A stretch of DNA of 64,000 nucleotides from Paenibacillus sp. HWE-109 (GCF_022163125.1 NZ_CP091881.1:2976001-3040000), one strand, 5' to 3'. Positions 23,127-31,306 are shown, numbered from the stretch's first letter. The notes: generated by a model from the sequence alone, not told the origin. A program made the numbers and translations.

Positions 23127-24128
23127 ATGACAAATTCCTATACAAAAACTAGAATTCGCAAAATCACCCGCCACTTCGGCCTGATCCCGTTGAGTTCAAA
23201 AACATTCGCGTCCTTTTACCGAAAAAACGCCATCGTCCAGATAAAAACCGAAAGTGGAACCTATGCGATAAAGCCCTTTTTTCGGAATTTATTCCTCCGC
23301 TCGAGTACAATTCATCAAATAAAAACAACTGCAAACTATATACAACTCTTGATGGATAGCGGTTTCAGCTACATGCCCAAATGGCTCACGAGCAATTCCG
23401 GAAAGTTATGGACTTTAAATCAAGGAAGGCCCTTCTATATAACCGATTGGATAAAAGGAAGGAATTTGGAAAACCAAAAAGATTTTGAAGAGATAGGTCG
23501 GGCCCTTGCCACACTACATACAACATCCAGTCGTTTCCTTTACACTAAGGGGCCTTTCACTCCTAGACAAATCCGAACATGGCAAATTCAAGACCGCCTC
23601 TTTCGTAGACGAATGACAAAAGCAATCCAAGCGAATGAACAGAACCACGGATGGTACAAAAAATATGGAAAACACTGCAAAATGATTTCGGATCGGGCCT
23701 GGGCCGACTTAAGGAAACCGGAGATTGTAGACCTCTTTGAGAAGGAATTGAACCGTCCCGCATTGATACACAACGATATTACTTCCCCTAATGTCATTAT
23801 TTCTGATGACAACCAGCTTTTCATCATCGATTGGGACCATATTAAGGTTGGCTCCATCTACGTTGATGTAGCCAAGACCCTCATGAATACGACTCAATTT
23901 AATCCCGATTTCATACAATCGTTGTTAAAAGGGTACGAGGAACTCTATCCTTTAGACAGGACCGAGCGCAAATTGATTTCTTCCTTGTATGGATTGCCTC
24001 GGGAAGCTTGGCAGGCCACTCGTTTCCCTAATCGCCCTAGAAGCCGTGAAATGATAGACATTATGGAACAAACATGGCTTCTCCGGTTGAAAGCAATGGA
24101 TTTATTAGAGGAATGGACAAATCAATAA
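23127..24128 (+). CDS. CotS-family spore coat kinase-like protein, 333 aa
   Basis: The ATG at 23127 with GAGG upstream is preferred to 23055. The fold is a protein-kinase/aminoglycoside-phosphotransferase type: a substrate part (FYITDWIKGRNL), the catalytic loop HNDITSPNVII near residue 238 and the metal motif FIIDWDHI about 20 residues later. This matches CotS/YutH-like proteins of the spore coat. It supports a spore-forming host. It stands alone on the plus strand. Confidence 0.8.
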   Translation: MTNSYTKTRIRKITRHFGLIPLSSKTFASFYRKNAIVQIKTESGTYAIKPFFRNLFLRSSTIHQIKTTANYIQLLMDSGFSYMPKWLTSNSGKLWTLNQGRPFYITDWIKGRNLENQKDFEEIGRALATLHTTSSRFLYTKGPFTPRQIRTWQIQDRLFRRRMTKAIQANEQNHGWYKKYGKHCKMISDRAWADLRKPEIVDLFEKELNRPALIHNDITSPNVIISDDNQLFIIDWDHIKVGSIYVDVAKTLMNTTQFNPDFIQSLLKGYEELYPLDRTERKLISSLYGLPREAWQATRFPNRPRSREMIDIMEQTWLLRLKAMDLLEEWTNQ

Positions 24129-24248
24129 GGAAAATGAGTATGACGTATCCGTCGGGAATGAGATAAAGTTCTTGTCAACTGACTACGATAAAGACCTAAC
24201 GTTATCTAAACTTAAGAGGTCGGTTAAACCGACCTCGCCCCCAACAAT
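24129..24248. other. Intergenic region with a stray iteron
   Basis: AAAGTTCTTGTCAACTGAC (about 24168-24186) resembles the repeats of iteron block 1. The hairpin at 24216-24236 follows. No gene is visible. Confidence 0.4.
24216..24236 (+). terminator. Hairpin terminator, possibly bidirectional
   Basis: GAGGTCGG-TTAAA-CCGACCTC is a perfect stem. It lies 88 bp after the CotS-like gene and before the NERD fragment. No strong T run follows. Confidence 0.5.
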
Positions 24249-24392
24249 TCAAACCAATACTAAATATTTTTCCTTATCTAACTTGTTGAGTTGATACGAC
24301 ACAGTTTTCTCACCTAAAAAGCCTTTAAACCTTGCAGACTTCAAGATAATTGATACAACTAGGAGTATACCAAGAACTACATATATAGACAT
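24249..24392 (-). pseudogene. Truncated NERD-domain protein, 47 aa
   Basis: The ATG at 24392 follows GGGAG. The product MSIYVVLGILLVVSIILKSA, then RFKGFLGEKTVSYQLNKLDK EKYLVLV, has the membrane helix and first motif (GEKTV..L.KLD..KYLVL) of nuclease-related-domain proteins. It stops before the rest of the nuclease fold and so is a 3'-truncated relic. Confidence 0.65.
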
Positions 24393-24614
24393 ATCAAAAC
24401 TCCCTTAACTGGACGAATAGTTAAATTGTACCATGTGTTTTACGCTTTTTGGAGAAAAATGCAATATTCTGTAGGTCTATGTTCAAAGGATGCACAATAG
24501 GCTTCCTTGTTTGGAAGCATTGTTTGATCTAACACTCTAATACAAACCAAGCAACGGTAAATAAGCCCATCCACTGTGGAGGGCTTTAATTTTATGATCG
24601 GAGAATATTAAATT

Positions 24615-24791
24615 ATGGCGATTTACCAAGTGAATTACAAGGTAAACAACATCTCGAAGTTGGGCTATATCGAAGTTCCAGAAAAGCCATCAAACCAGAT
24701 TGAGTTGCTACGAATTATTAAGGAATCGCTGAGCCATTTGGAGAATGTGGCTATTGTGGATATTAGGGTTAAGAGATATGTGGAGATGTAA
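24615..24791 (+). CDS. Small hypothetical protein, 58 aa
   Basis: The ATG at 24615 has CGGAGA 11 bases upstream. The product MAIYQVNYKVNNISKLGYIE ... NVAIVDIRVKRYVEM has an alternating strand-helix pattern. A hairpin GCCC...GGGC (24568-24589) lies upst­ream of it. The family is not recognised. Confidence 0.5.
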   Translation: MAIYQVNYKVNNISKLGYIEVPEKPSNQIELLRIIKESLSHLENVAIVDIRVKRYVEM

Positions 24792-24806
24792 AAAAACTTA
24801 ACATGC

Positions 24807-25115
24807 CTAGTGAGTAGCTTTAAAATATACATCATCTTTCTTTATAGCAATCGCTTTCTTTTGATCTTCACCAACTATTTTAAATAATTTACTCCCTACT
24901 TCTGCTGAATTTGCTTCGCCATTATTTTTTGGCAAAGGACGCACTCTTTTTTTTATCTCACCTATTTGCTCTCCAATATCTTTAAATGGTACGGTTTCAA
25001 GAGATTCAGAATAAATGACATCGCCACACATGACTTGTGCAGGATAGGAACCTCTGGACTGATCACATGCAGTAAACAATAAAACGAAAATAAACAAATA
25101 GATAATAATTTTCAC
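24807..25115 (-). CDS. Lipoprotein of unknown function, 102 aa
   Basis: A GTG at 25115 with GTGAGGTG upstream gives MKIIIYLFIFVLLFTACDQS; the lipobox LFTAC puts the lipidated Cys at residue 17. The mature part holds CGDVIYSESLETVPFKDIGE and FKIVGEDQKKAIAIKKDDVY. It would be anchored outside the membrane. Function is unknown. Confidence 0.7.
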   Translation of the reverse strand: MKIIIYLFIFVLLFTACDQSRGSYPAQVMCGDVIYSESLETVPFKDIGEQIGEIKKRVRPLPKNNGEANSAEVGSKLFKIVGEDQKKAIAIKKDDVYFKATH

Positions 25116-25149
25116 CAGTGAACACCTCACTCTATTTTTTTTGAAGAAA

Positions 25150-25177
25150 ACCATCCTTGGACGTACCAAAGGATGGT
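25150..25177. terminator. Hairpin upstream of the lipoprotein gene
   Basis: ACCATCCTT-GGACGTACCA-AAGGATGGT forms a nine-pair stem. It lacks a long T run on either side, so a terminator role is uncertain. Confidence 0.4.
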
Positions 25178-25227
25178 CCCACCCTATGATACCCTCATTT
25201 GGGGTTTGATACCAACTACACGACAAA

Positions 25228-25251
25228 AAAACGCTACATTTCTGTAGCGAT
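25228..25251 (-). terminator. Rho-independent terminator of the type-2 array
   Basis: On the minus strand CGCTACAGAAATGTAGCG is followed by TTTTTTT. It lies just beyond the 3' end of the 25272 gene. Confidence 0.85.
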
Positions 25252-25257
25252 CCCCCT

Positions 25258-25277
25258 ATAAAGCTTCTCTTTTATTG
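25258..25277 (-). repeat. Type-2 short boundary repeat
   Basis: ATAAAGCTTCTCTTTTATTG, arms ATAAA/TTTAT. It overlaps the 3' end of the gene at 25272. Confidence 0.65.
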
Positions 25278-25697
25278 AATGAACTCGTCCAGTGTAACCA
25301 TATACTTTATTTCGTGAAGTGACTTATTTAGTTTACGTAAAAAGTGATTCACAACAACTAGCAATTCAAGTGTTGTAGCATAGTCGTCTGTTTCAAAGTT
25401 CTGCCATATGGAGTATATCTTCCATTTATCATCCCCTACATATAGGAAGTCGATGATAACCTCATTGTGGTCAATTGTCTCGTAGTGCATACTTTCACGA
25501 AATCCACTATTACTCTTACGAAGCCACTTTCCCAACTCAATTCCAAACTCCACTAGACAGATGTATTTGTCATGAAAGAATAATTTTTCGTTCAGTGAAA
25601 TGTCCAAAGTTCCCTCAATGTACCCATGTCTATATACGTAATTCTCACCACCAGTTGGTATCTCCGTATTCAAAACGAACGAGATATTTACGTCCAT
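25272..25697 (-). CDS. Hypothetical protein, 141 aa
   Basis: The ATG at 25697 with AAGGTG upstream is chosen over 25730. The product is beta-rich (DVNISFVLNTEIPTGGENYV ... IEGTLDISLNE) followed by a helical end (TTLELLVVVNHFLRKLNKSL). It is acidic and cytoplasmic. I do not recognise the family with confidence. It is the 3'-most gene of the second array and has a strong terminator. Confidence 0.65.
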   Translation of the reverse strand: MDVNISFVLNTEIPTGGENYVYRHGYIEGTLDISLNEKLFFHDKYICLVEFGIELGKWLRKSNSGFRESMHYETIDHNEVIIDFLYVGDDKWKIYSIWQNFETDDYATTLELLVVVNHFLRKLNKSLHEIKYMVTLDEFIQ

Positions 25698-25755
25698 ATT
25701 TATCACCTTTTTTTGAGAGATAAAAGACATGAACTTTTTCTGCCTGATAGTTTAA

Positions 25756-25775
25756 TGAAATCCATGTTTTATTGA
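25756..25775 (-). repeat. Type-2 short boundary repeat
   Basis: TGAAATCCATGTTTTATTGA. It overlaps the stop of the 25769 gene. Confidence 0.65.
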
Positions 25776-26449
25776 GCCTTTAGAAATTCAATCTTATCAA
25801 AAAAACGTTGTTTTGCTTTCCTGTTATCTTCACCTTGAATAGGACAAACAAATAAAACATAAGTGTCATTCGTTAAAGCATTGTTGTCAATCGCAAGTTC
25901 TAATACTTCATATCCTTTAACTGCAAGTAATTCTTGAACAATTTCCCTATTCAAGCACATTCCATTTTCCAATAAAGTCTTAGCCTTAAAACAGATAACC
26001 TGTTTCCGAAAAGCATTACTTTGAAATATTACTTTAATTCTATCTACTTGTTCTTGAGATAGTCTTTCCTTTTTGATCAAGTCAATAATGATGCTTTCTA
26101 ATGCAATGTAGTTAGCACGTTTATACTCTGCGATAATTTCATCTAATATAGTATCGCTTATAGCGTGTGCAGTGTTTTCAATCATCTTTCGAAAATAGAA
26201 CCACACAATATGTTCCTTTGCATCATCTATAAATAATAATTCATTTCTATATTTGTATACTGCTTGTAATGAAGCATTTGATAAATCTGAATGTATTCCT
26301 AACTGATCGCTTGTACCTAATTTAGATATGATTACATTTACCTTATCAACCACTTGTTTATCATGGTGTGGCGACTCCAACAAGGAATTGATTTTATGTA
26401 TCAACTCATCATACATTTGTAACCACATCTCCCTAATAAAATTGCTCAT
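25769..26449 (-). CDS. Hypothetical helical protein, 226 aa
   Basis: The start at 26449 overlaps the end of the upstream gene (26433) by 17 bp, indicating translational coupling. The product is nearly all helix, with the repeat-like pattern ALESIIIDLIKKERLSQEQV. The last part (NALTNDTYVLFVCPIQGEDN) differs. No family is recognised. It is probably co-expressed with the HEAT-like protein upstream. Confidence 0.65.
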   Translation of the reverse strand: MSNFIREMWLQMYDELIHKINSLLESPHHDKQVVDKVNVIISKLGTSDQLGIHSDLSNASLQAVYKYRNELLFIDDAKEHIVWFYFRKMIENTAHAISDTILDEIIAEYKRANYIALESIIIDLIKKERLSQEQVDRIKVIFQSNAFRKQVICFKAKTLLENGMCLNREIVQELLAVKGYEVLELAIDNNALTNDTYVLFVCPIQGEDNRKAKQRFFDKIEFLKAQ

Positions 26450-26771
26450 TCATTTTCGATTGGTTGTACATTTCATACCATTCAGGTCTATGATGTTTAA
26501 TCAATGCCAATGCTTCTGTCAAAGCAACATCCTTCAATTGAAGGAGAAAGTTAAAATTAACCTCTTGCTTTCTAATCCAAATTTCTGCTAACGATGCCCC
26601 ACAACTCGCTCTAACAATACATTCATTATCTATATCATTTGCAAATTTTGATAAGGCTTCAATTACCTCATTACCATCAAAATCTGCCAAATCCATGGCA
26701 CAATCATCTTTTTCCGCTTCATTAGCATTAGGGTCTAACAATGTATGGATTAGTAGTTGTTTTCTATTCAC
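26433..26771 (-). CDS. HEAT-repeat-like protein, 112 aa
   Basis: A GTG at 26771 begins NRKQLLIHTLLDPNANEAEK DDCAMDLADF. The pattern of paired helices (EVIEALSKFANDIDNECIVR ASCGASLAEIW) is typical of HEAT repeats, which bind other proteins. The ribosome site is weak. It overlaps the next gene by 17 bp. Bases 26772-26882 hold no gene. Confidence 0.65.
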   Translation of the reverse strand: MNRKQLLIHTLLDPNANEAEKDDCAMDLADFDGNEVIEALSKFANDIDNECIVRASCGASLAEIWIRKQEVNFNFLLQLKDVALTEALALIKHHRPEWYEMYNQSKMNEQFY

Positions 26772-26882
26772 TTAAACAGTCCGCAGATTCAATCCAAGTA
26801 CGAAGACATTGCTGGCAATGAGAACCAATATTACTATGTTTTTTAATGAGTACTTTATCATTAGAGCCCCTCCTCTCCCCTT

Positions 26883-26903
26883 ATGAAACTTCTCTTTTAT
26901 TTA
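26883..26903 (-). repeat. Type-2 short boundary repeat
   Basis: ATGAAACTTCTCTTTTATTT lies three bases from the stop of the GNAT gene. Confidence 0.65.
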
Positions 26904-26905
26904 GA

Positions 26906-27355
26906 TTACTGATTCGGTTCGGTTATAGGTATGTATTTCTTAAATCCCTTGCTTATTGTTCCGTTATAACCATTCCTGGTAAAGAAATTATGTGCTTCAG
27001 TTCTGCTTGCACTACTTAATAAGATGATTCTTGTTGAACCATTAGTAATGGATTGCTGTTCTACTTGTTCCAATAACTTCTTTCCTATTCCATTACCACG
27101 AAATTCTTCACCAACAATGACATACTCTACTACTGTATATGGTCTGAATTGATACGCTGGGTCAAGGCAAAAAGTCATAAATATACTTCCTTTTACAATA
27201 CCTTCATCCTCATAAACGAATAAGTAATTGTTTGAATCATTTCTTATCTGCTCAATTCTTTCAGGCAATACCTTAATGTTTTTGCTATGGGGTGCTAAAA
27301 TTCTATAAAGGTTTTCAATGATCAAACAGTCCTTGGATTCAGCTTCACGAATCAT
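26906..27355 (-). CDS. GNAT-family N-acetyltransferase, 149 aa
   Basis: The ATG at 27355 follows GGAGGG. The acetyl-CoA-binding motif EEFRGNGIGKKLLEQVEQQS lies at about residues 83-102, preceded by the strand VVEYVIVG. The C-terminus HNFFTRNGYNGTISKGFKKY closes the fold. It is a complete small GNAT enzyme that would acetylate an amine substrate; the substrate is unknown. It is a single-gene unit between two type-2 repeats. Confidence 0.85.
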   Translation of the reverse strand: MIREAESKDCLIIENLYRILAPHSKNIKVLPERIEQIRNDSNNYLFVYEDEGIVKGSIFMTFCLDPAYQFRPYTVVEYVIVGEEFRGNGIGKKLLEQVEQQSITNGSTRIILLSSASRTEAHNFFTRNGYNGTISKGFKKYIPITEPNQ

Positions 27356-27380
27356 GATATCCCTCCTTTAAATTTTCAAA

Positions 27381-27400
27381 ATAAAATCCATGTTTTATTC
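27381..27400 (-). repeat. Type-2 short boundary repeat
   Basis: ATAAAATCCATGTTTTATTC, a near-perfect palindrome AATAAAA-TCCATG-TTTTATT. It overlaps the stop of the 27395 gene. Confidence 0.7.
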
Positions 27401-27811
27401 GTCATCTTTGACTATTGATTCAGGATAATATTGCTGAATTACGTCATCTGTACTTATGTATTTTGTAGAATGAATGAATCTTGAATACACTTCTACTCCA
27501 CTCTTTATCACATCATCCAAAAGTTCAAACACATCAAGAACCATAATAAATTTCCATTCAACCTGTTCACCATAGCCATTGAAATAGCTATGTTCTGATT
27601 GTTTACCTGTACTTTCTCCCTGTTTATATGCTTGCTCAAGTGACTTATCTTTTAGAAGCATAATCATCTCTTCATACAATTTCTGGGTATTCAAATAACT
27701 TTCATCAATCTTCTCAGGAATTGGTTCACCAGAAAGAACACTTTCAAACAATAGTTTAACTCCATACCATTTCCAATTTGATTCCTTTCGACTTTTTATC
27801 CTTTTGCGCAT
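27395..27811 (-). CDS. DUF4288-type protein, 138 aa
   Basis: The ATG at 27811 follows GGAAGGAG. The sequence WKWYGVKLLFESVLSGEPIP, the helical KDKSLEQAYKQGES and YFNGYGEQVEWKFIMVLDVF match the DUF4288 family (WYGVKLLFE and GE.V.WKF motifs). These are small cytoplasmic proteins of unknown function, often found near toxin or immunity genes. Confidence 0.8.
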   Translation of the reverse strand: MRKRIKSRKESNWKWYGVKLLFESVLSGEPIPEKIDESYLNTQKLYEEMIMLLKDKSLEQAYKQGESTGKQSEHSYFNGYGEQVEWKFIMVLDVFELLDDVIKSGVEVYSRFIHSTKYISTDDVIQQYYPESIVKDDE

Positions 27812-27829
27812 GAAGTCAAACTCCTTCCT

Positions 27830-27849
27830 ATAAAATTGCTCTTTTATAA
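27830..27849 (-). repeat. Type-2 short boundary repeat
   Basis: ATAAAATTGCTCTTTTATAA lies between the DUF4288 gene and the 27901 gene. Confidence 0.65.
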
Positions 27850-27900
27850 ATTAGCGTTTTCCATTAATGAGGTTCTTGGTGTTAAAAAATGTCTCTTGAA

Positions 27901-28482
27901 TTATTTAAATGTATTTTTGATCGGAGGACTAAAACTGTAGCTTATTATTTTTATGCCAAAGTGTTCTTGTAATTGCTCGGCAGTGAGTGGTGTAGCATCA
28001 ATAATAGTTACATTTGGACGTTCACTATAAGTTTCAATATATTTTATTTGTGGCTTTTCAGAAGTCGATCCTTTAGGATCGCCCATAAAAAATGTTGCAG
28101 AGCCGTAGTTGTAGTATATTTCAATCTTTGAATCGATTCTATTGGGTTTGATTATTGAACGAACATTATTTTCACTCAATATAGTAATCCTTTTTGTTCC
28201 GCTTTCTAAATGTTCCTTCCACATTCTCTCCTTATAGAACATTTCACTGTCTACAGCAATTTTATCAAAATCACAAACAACGGTATCATTCACCTCAAAT
28301 GTTTCTCCGTTCAATTCATACTTTAATTGAAACTGAAATTCACCGTGTTTTATGGCTGGCGGCAATGGGTTGAATATCAAAGTAATCTTTGGTACTACCA
28401 CAAGAACTATTACAACAATAATCAGTGCTATGACCGTTATGCCGATAATTGCACCTTTATAACCTTTAGCAATTTTTTTCAT
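27901..28482 (-). CDS. Membrane-anchored paralogue of the 1233-2195 protein, 193 aa
   Basis: The ATG at 28482 follows GGGGGA. A basic start and hydrophobic residues 12-34 form a signal anchor. KHGEFQFQLKYELNGETFEV NDTVVCDF matches HGEFPFHLAYELNGKQFMID DTIICDY of the 1233-2195 protein. It lacks the Ig-like C-terminal domain of that protein. The shared module occurs in both cassette arrays. Function is unknown. Confidence 0.75.
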   Translation of the reverse strand: MKKIAKGYKGAIIGITVIALIIVVIVLVVVPKITLIFNPLPPAIKHGEFQFQLKYELNGETFEVNDTVVCDFDKIAVDSEMFYKERMWKEHLESGTKRITILSENNVRSIIKPNRIDSKIEIYYNYGSATFFMGDPKGSTSEKPQIKYIETYSERPNVTIIDATPLTAEQLQEHFGIKIISYSFSPPIKNTFK

Positions 28483-28537
28483 ATATCCCCCGTCTCCTAG
28501 AAAAGTCCTGATTACTCAGTTGTTGACCCTCATTCAA

Positions 28538-28557
28538 ATAAAATCGTGCTTTCATTT
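28538..28557 (-). repeat. Type-2 short boundary repeat
   Basis: ATAAAATCGTGCTTTCATTT lies upstream of the 27901-28482 gene. Confidence 0.65.
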
Positions 28558-28645
28558 TAATCCTACAAATTTTGACTTTTTCTAATGTATTCGGAATATT
28601 ACTTTATTGTCGGGGGCTAAAAGAAATATTCAAAGTTGCTGAAAG

Positions 28646-28984
28646 TTAAAAATGGAAATAAATCCCTTTTTTCATCTCTATTGTTAAGGAAATTAGCCCT
28701 AATAACACTTCTATTTCATAACAATTTGAATTTTCGAATGAATTACTTAGTACTTTGTTCGCTTTAAGTAAGCTTTCAAAATCGATGAGTTCTGTTTCAA
28801 AGTCGTCAATTAGTACATCACATTCTCTGTTTAGAACATTGAATATACCTGACTCAAATAATGTATAAAATTGTTTCTCATTAATTTTAAACTCTTGGAC
28901 GTATTCTGAATTATCTAAGTCATTTTCCATGTCTTTCATTCCTTGATCATTAAACGGGACAGATATTATCCTTATTTTCTTCAA
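28646..28984 (-). CDS. Hypothetical protein, 112 aa
   Basis: A TTG at 28984 with GGGGGG six bases upstream is the likely start (MKKIRIISVPFNDQGMKDME). The acidic middle (CDVLIDDFETELIDFESLLK) and the hydrophobic C-terminus (EIEVLLGLISLTIEMKKGIY) suggest a small soluble domain. The family is not recognised. Confidence 0.6.
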   Translation of the reverse strand: MKKIRIISVPFNDQGMKDMENDLDNSEYVQEFKINEKQFYTLFESGIFNVLNRECDVLIDDFETELIDFESLLKANKVLSNSFENSNCYEIEVLLGLISLTIEMKKGIYFHF

Positions 28985-29006
28985 CTTAGTCCCCCCGTTT
29001 CTATCA

Positions 29007-29026
29007 ATAAAATCATTCTTTCGTTG
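29007..29026 (-). repeat. Type-2 short boundary repeat
   Basis: ATAAAATCATTCTTTCGTTG is the most upstream copy of the series. The array appears to end here. Confidence 0.6.
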
Positions 29027-29246
29027 CAAGTCTTCGTTATTTTTGAGTCATACATTGTACAGGTATTTAAATTACGGAATAGAATATACTATGGCAGTAA
29101 AATTATACCATATGTGTCATGGATGGATTAGCTAATAGTTGAAATTTAGAGGAGTTTGTAAGAAAGGGTTCATTAAAAACAACTTGCCATCCCTTCCCAT
29201 CAGAGTTAACATACACACACTCGAACAACAGGAAGGGGATATCACT

Positions 29247-29546
29247 ATGGAAGAATGGCCTGAATGGGTTTTAAAGGGATTACACGAGAGGTTTGATGAT
29301 TTATCGCTCACTGTAGAACAACAGGAACATATTGCCCCATTAATCCAGAAATCATCGAAATTGCTGACGGATTTGAAAAATCAAGTGGATAGTACTGCTC
29401 ACAGCATTCTGTTGGAGTGGGAAGATGCTGTTCAGTATCTACATTCGGCTGAAAAGGAATGGTTTTATCTGAACGGGGTTAAGGATGGCATGGGGATGAT
29501 CAGGGAAATGAACCTTTATTTGAAAAATAACCAATTCGAGTTCTGA
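29247..29546 (+). CDS. Hypothetical protein, 99 aa
   Basis: The ATG at 29247 with AAGGGG upstream is chosen over 29139. The product MEEWPEWVLKGLHERFDDLS is followed by a helical body (EQQEHIAPLIQKSSKLLTDL ... LLEWEDAVQYLHSAEKEWFY) and an amphipathic end. It is probably a cytoplasmic helical bundle. The family is unknown. Confidence 0.65.
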   Translation: MEEWPEWVLKGLHERFDDLSLTVEQQEHIAPLIQKSSKLLTDLKNQVDSTAHSILLEWEDAVQYLHSAEKEWFYLNGVKDGMGMIREMNLYLKNNQFEF

Positions 29547-29606
29547 CGACTAACAGCATGGAATCGACCCATGCCATCTGTCTAATCATTTCAATTCTAT
29601 ACACAA

Positions 29607-29644
29607 GGTTGGAGCTTACCCCTCGAGCTCTTCGATCTCCAACC
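29607..29644 (+). terminator. Hairpin after the 29247 gene
   Basis: GGTTGGAG...CTCCAACC, eight pairs with a 22-base loop. It lies between convergent genes and may serve both. Confidence 0.5.
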
Positions 29645-29697
29645 CTTAGTCGAGAAACATATTACTTGTGAAAAGAGCTCGGAATTACGTACGAAAC

Positions 29698-30030
29698 TTA
29701 TTTTAGCGCTTTTAGCTTAGTTTGAATCTTCTTTTCTGTCGCTTCTAAGGTTTTAAGTCTATTTTCAAATTTTGTTATTTTTTTCTGATCTTTGTCCTTC
29801 TTCGCTTTCTCTAATAATTTTTTCGTGTTTTCGATTGATTTTTGATTATTCGCGAGCTGACTTTCCAAATTTTTCTTTTGTGATTGCACCGTGTGGGTTG
29901 ATTTAGAGGTATGTACAGCTTTGTGTGCCGTTGTTGATTGAGTCGCTGCGAAAGCTGACATTGGGAATGCTGCCACTATTCCAGTGATCACTGTAACAAG
30001 TATGATTTTTTTCCATTTCTGAATAAACAA
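29698..30030 (-). CDS. Secreted coiled-coil protein, 111 aa
   Basis: A TTG at 30030 with GGAGGG six bases upstream gives a signal peptide (MFIQKWKKIILVTVITGIVA AFPMSAFAA). The mature part has a Ser/Thr/His linker (TAHKAVHTSKSTHTVQSQ) and a long Lys-rich coiled coil (NLESQLANNQKSIENTKKLL ... to ALK). It is extracellular. Function is unknown. Confidence 0.65.
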   Translation of the reverse strand: MFIQKWKKIILVTVITGIVAAFPMSAFAATQSTTAHKAVHTSKSTHTVQSQKKNLESQLANNQKSIENTKKLLEKAKKDKDQKKITKFENRLKTLEATEKKIQTKLKALK

Positions 30031-30293
30031 GAATATCCCTCCAATGTTCATCTTACGCGCGTTTTTCATAGTTAAATATACTTGAGTTACATTAAAGCCA
30101 GATGAAATTTAACACCGAAATTAATAAAATTTGTTAATAGTGCTGGATTACTCAGCAACCTTTCATTTAGTTGGAACTTTCTTGATTTAATTTCCTTTTA
30201 TTGAAAATTTCATGAAACAGACAACTTTACTCCCGTCCTTTATAAAACAACAAGTTGCTTGTTGTGTCCCCAATTTCTTTCACTGAATCGGTA

Positions 30294-30431
30294 ATCGGTA
30301 CATATTCTTGGCCTCTTTCGGCAATCGGAACAAATTCTTGTCTTTCATTGATGACAAGAATTTGTTCCGATAAAATAAAAAAGCCACAGTTTCTGCGGAT
30401 GTTTATTGGTCTATATTCTTGACACTCGACA
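30294..30431. mobile_element. Iteron block 3, possible orphan transposon end
   Basis: ATCGGTACATATTCTTGGC (30294) and ATCGGAACAAATTCTTGTC (30324) are 30 bp apart. An inverted GACAAGAATTTGTTCCGAT follows (30353-30371), then a weak hairpin, then GGTCTATATTCTTGACACTC. The inward-reading terminus is TGTCGAGTGTCAAGAATAT. The layout equals blocks 1 and 2. Bases 30070-30293 contain no gene. Confidence 0.55.
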
Positions 30432-30850
30432 GGCTGTGATAACTTCTTTTTTAATGCCTAAGTAATCAAATTGTTTCTTGTTAACTGTAGTACATTTTCT
30501 TAAAATTTTTGAGCCAGCTATTGAAAGTGCGTCCAAGCATACAATATGAGTTATTCGAAAGCCATTATAATCAAGCCACTGTTGGGGAAAATTTTCTTTT
30601 TAGTGATACCCACCCTTTAATTGTCATATATTCAGACGAATTCCTTTTTAGAGAGGTTCAATCTTTATCCCTGCACAATAAGAATAAGCAACCTTACGGG
30701 AATGGCGGGTATCCGAACTCAATACCAAGTTATTTTTCAAAATTTACGCTTCCGAATCCATGAGACCGATGAATTCCCGGATCGGCTGTCGTCTATATAA
30801 ACGAAGGCATAAATGAACACAAACTAATTTGACGAAGAGGTGTTTTGAAA
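30432..30850. other. Region with one unassigned open frame
   Basis: A plus-strand frame (30509-30763) reads KVRPSIQYELFESHYNQATV GENFLF and more, without a good ribosome site or known motif. It may be a remnant of the element whose end lies at 30431. Otherwise nothing is seen. Confidence 0.3.
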
Positions 30851-31267
30851 ATGGCATTAACGTCCGCATTCACGAGCTTCAACCTGCCTGTAAAAAACGT
30901 AGAACAATCGAAAGCGTTCTTCACCGGACTCGGATTCGAGCTCAACCCGCAATTCCCCGAGAACGAGAATTCGGTAGCCATCGTGATCGGCGACAACCTG
31001 CAGGTCATGCTGATCAATCAAGCATTCTTTAATACGCTCACGGAGAAGGAATCCGTCGATACGAGCAAGTATGCGCAGATGACGATCGCATTAGCCTTCG
31101 AGAGCCGGGAGAAGGTCGATGAAATCGTGAATACCGCGGTCTCCTTGGGCGGGAAATTGCACGCTGAACCTGAAGATCATGGGTTCATGTATCATTGGGG
31201 CTTCGTGGACTTGGACGGCCATCTGTGGGCCATTAACTACATGAACATGGATGAGGCACAAGGTTAA
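30851..31267 (+). CDS. VOC-superfamily (glyoxalase-fold) protein, 138 aa
   Basis: The ATG at 30851 with GAAGAGGTG upstream is chosen over the TTG at 30845. The pattern FTSFNLPVKNVEQSKAFFTG LGFE and, at the end, FMYHWGFVDLDGHLWAINYM marks a single VOC module of the type annotated as glyoxalase or bleomycin-resistance-like. The substrate is unknown. It is convergent with the SRPBCC gene. A degraded inverted copy of this pair lies at 42.35-42.74 kb. Confidence 0.85.
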   Translation: MALTSAFTSFNLPVKNVEQSKAFFTGLGFELNPQFPENENSVAIVIGDNLQVMLINQAFFNTLTEKESVDTSKYAQMTIALAFESREKVDEIVNTAVSLGGKLHAEPEDHGFMYHWGFVDLDGHLWAINYMNMDEAQG

Positions 31268-31306
31268 GGCTAACGGAGAGCACGCTCGTACTAGGGTTCA
31301 AAAAGA

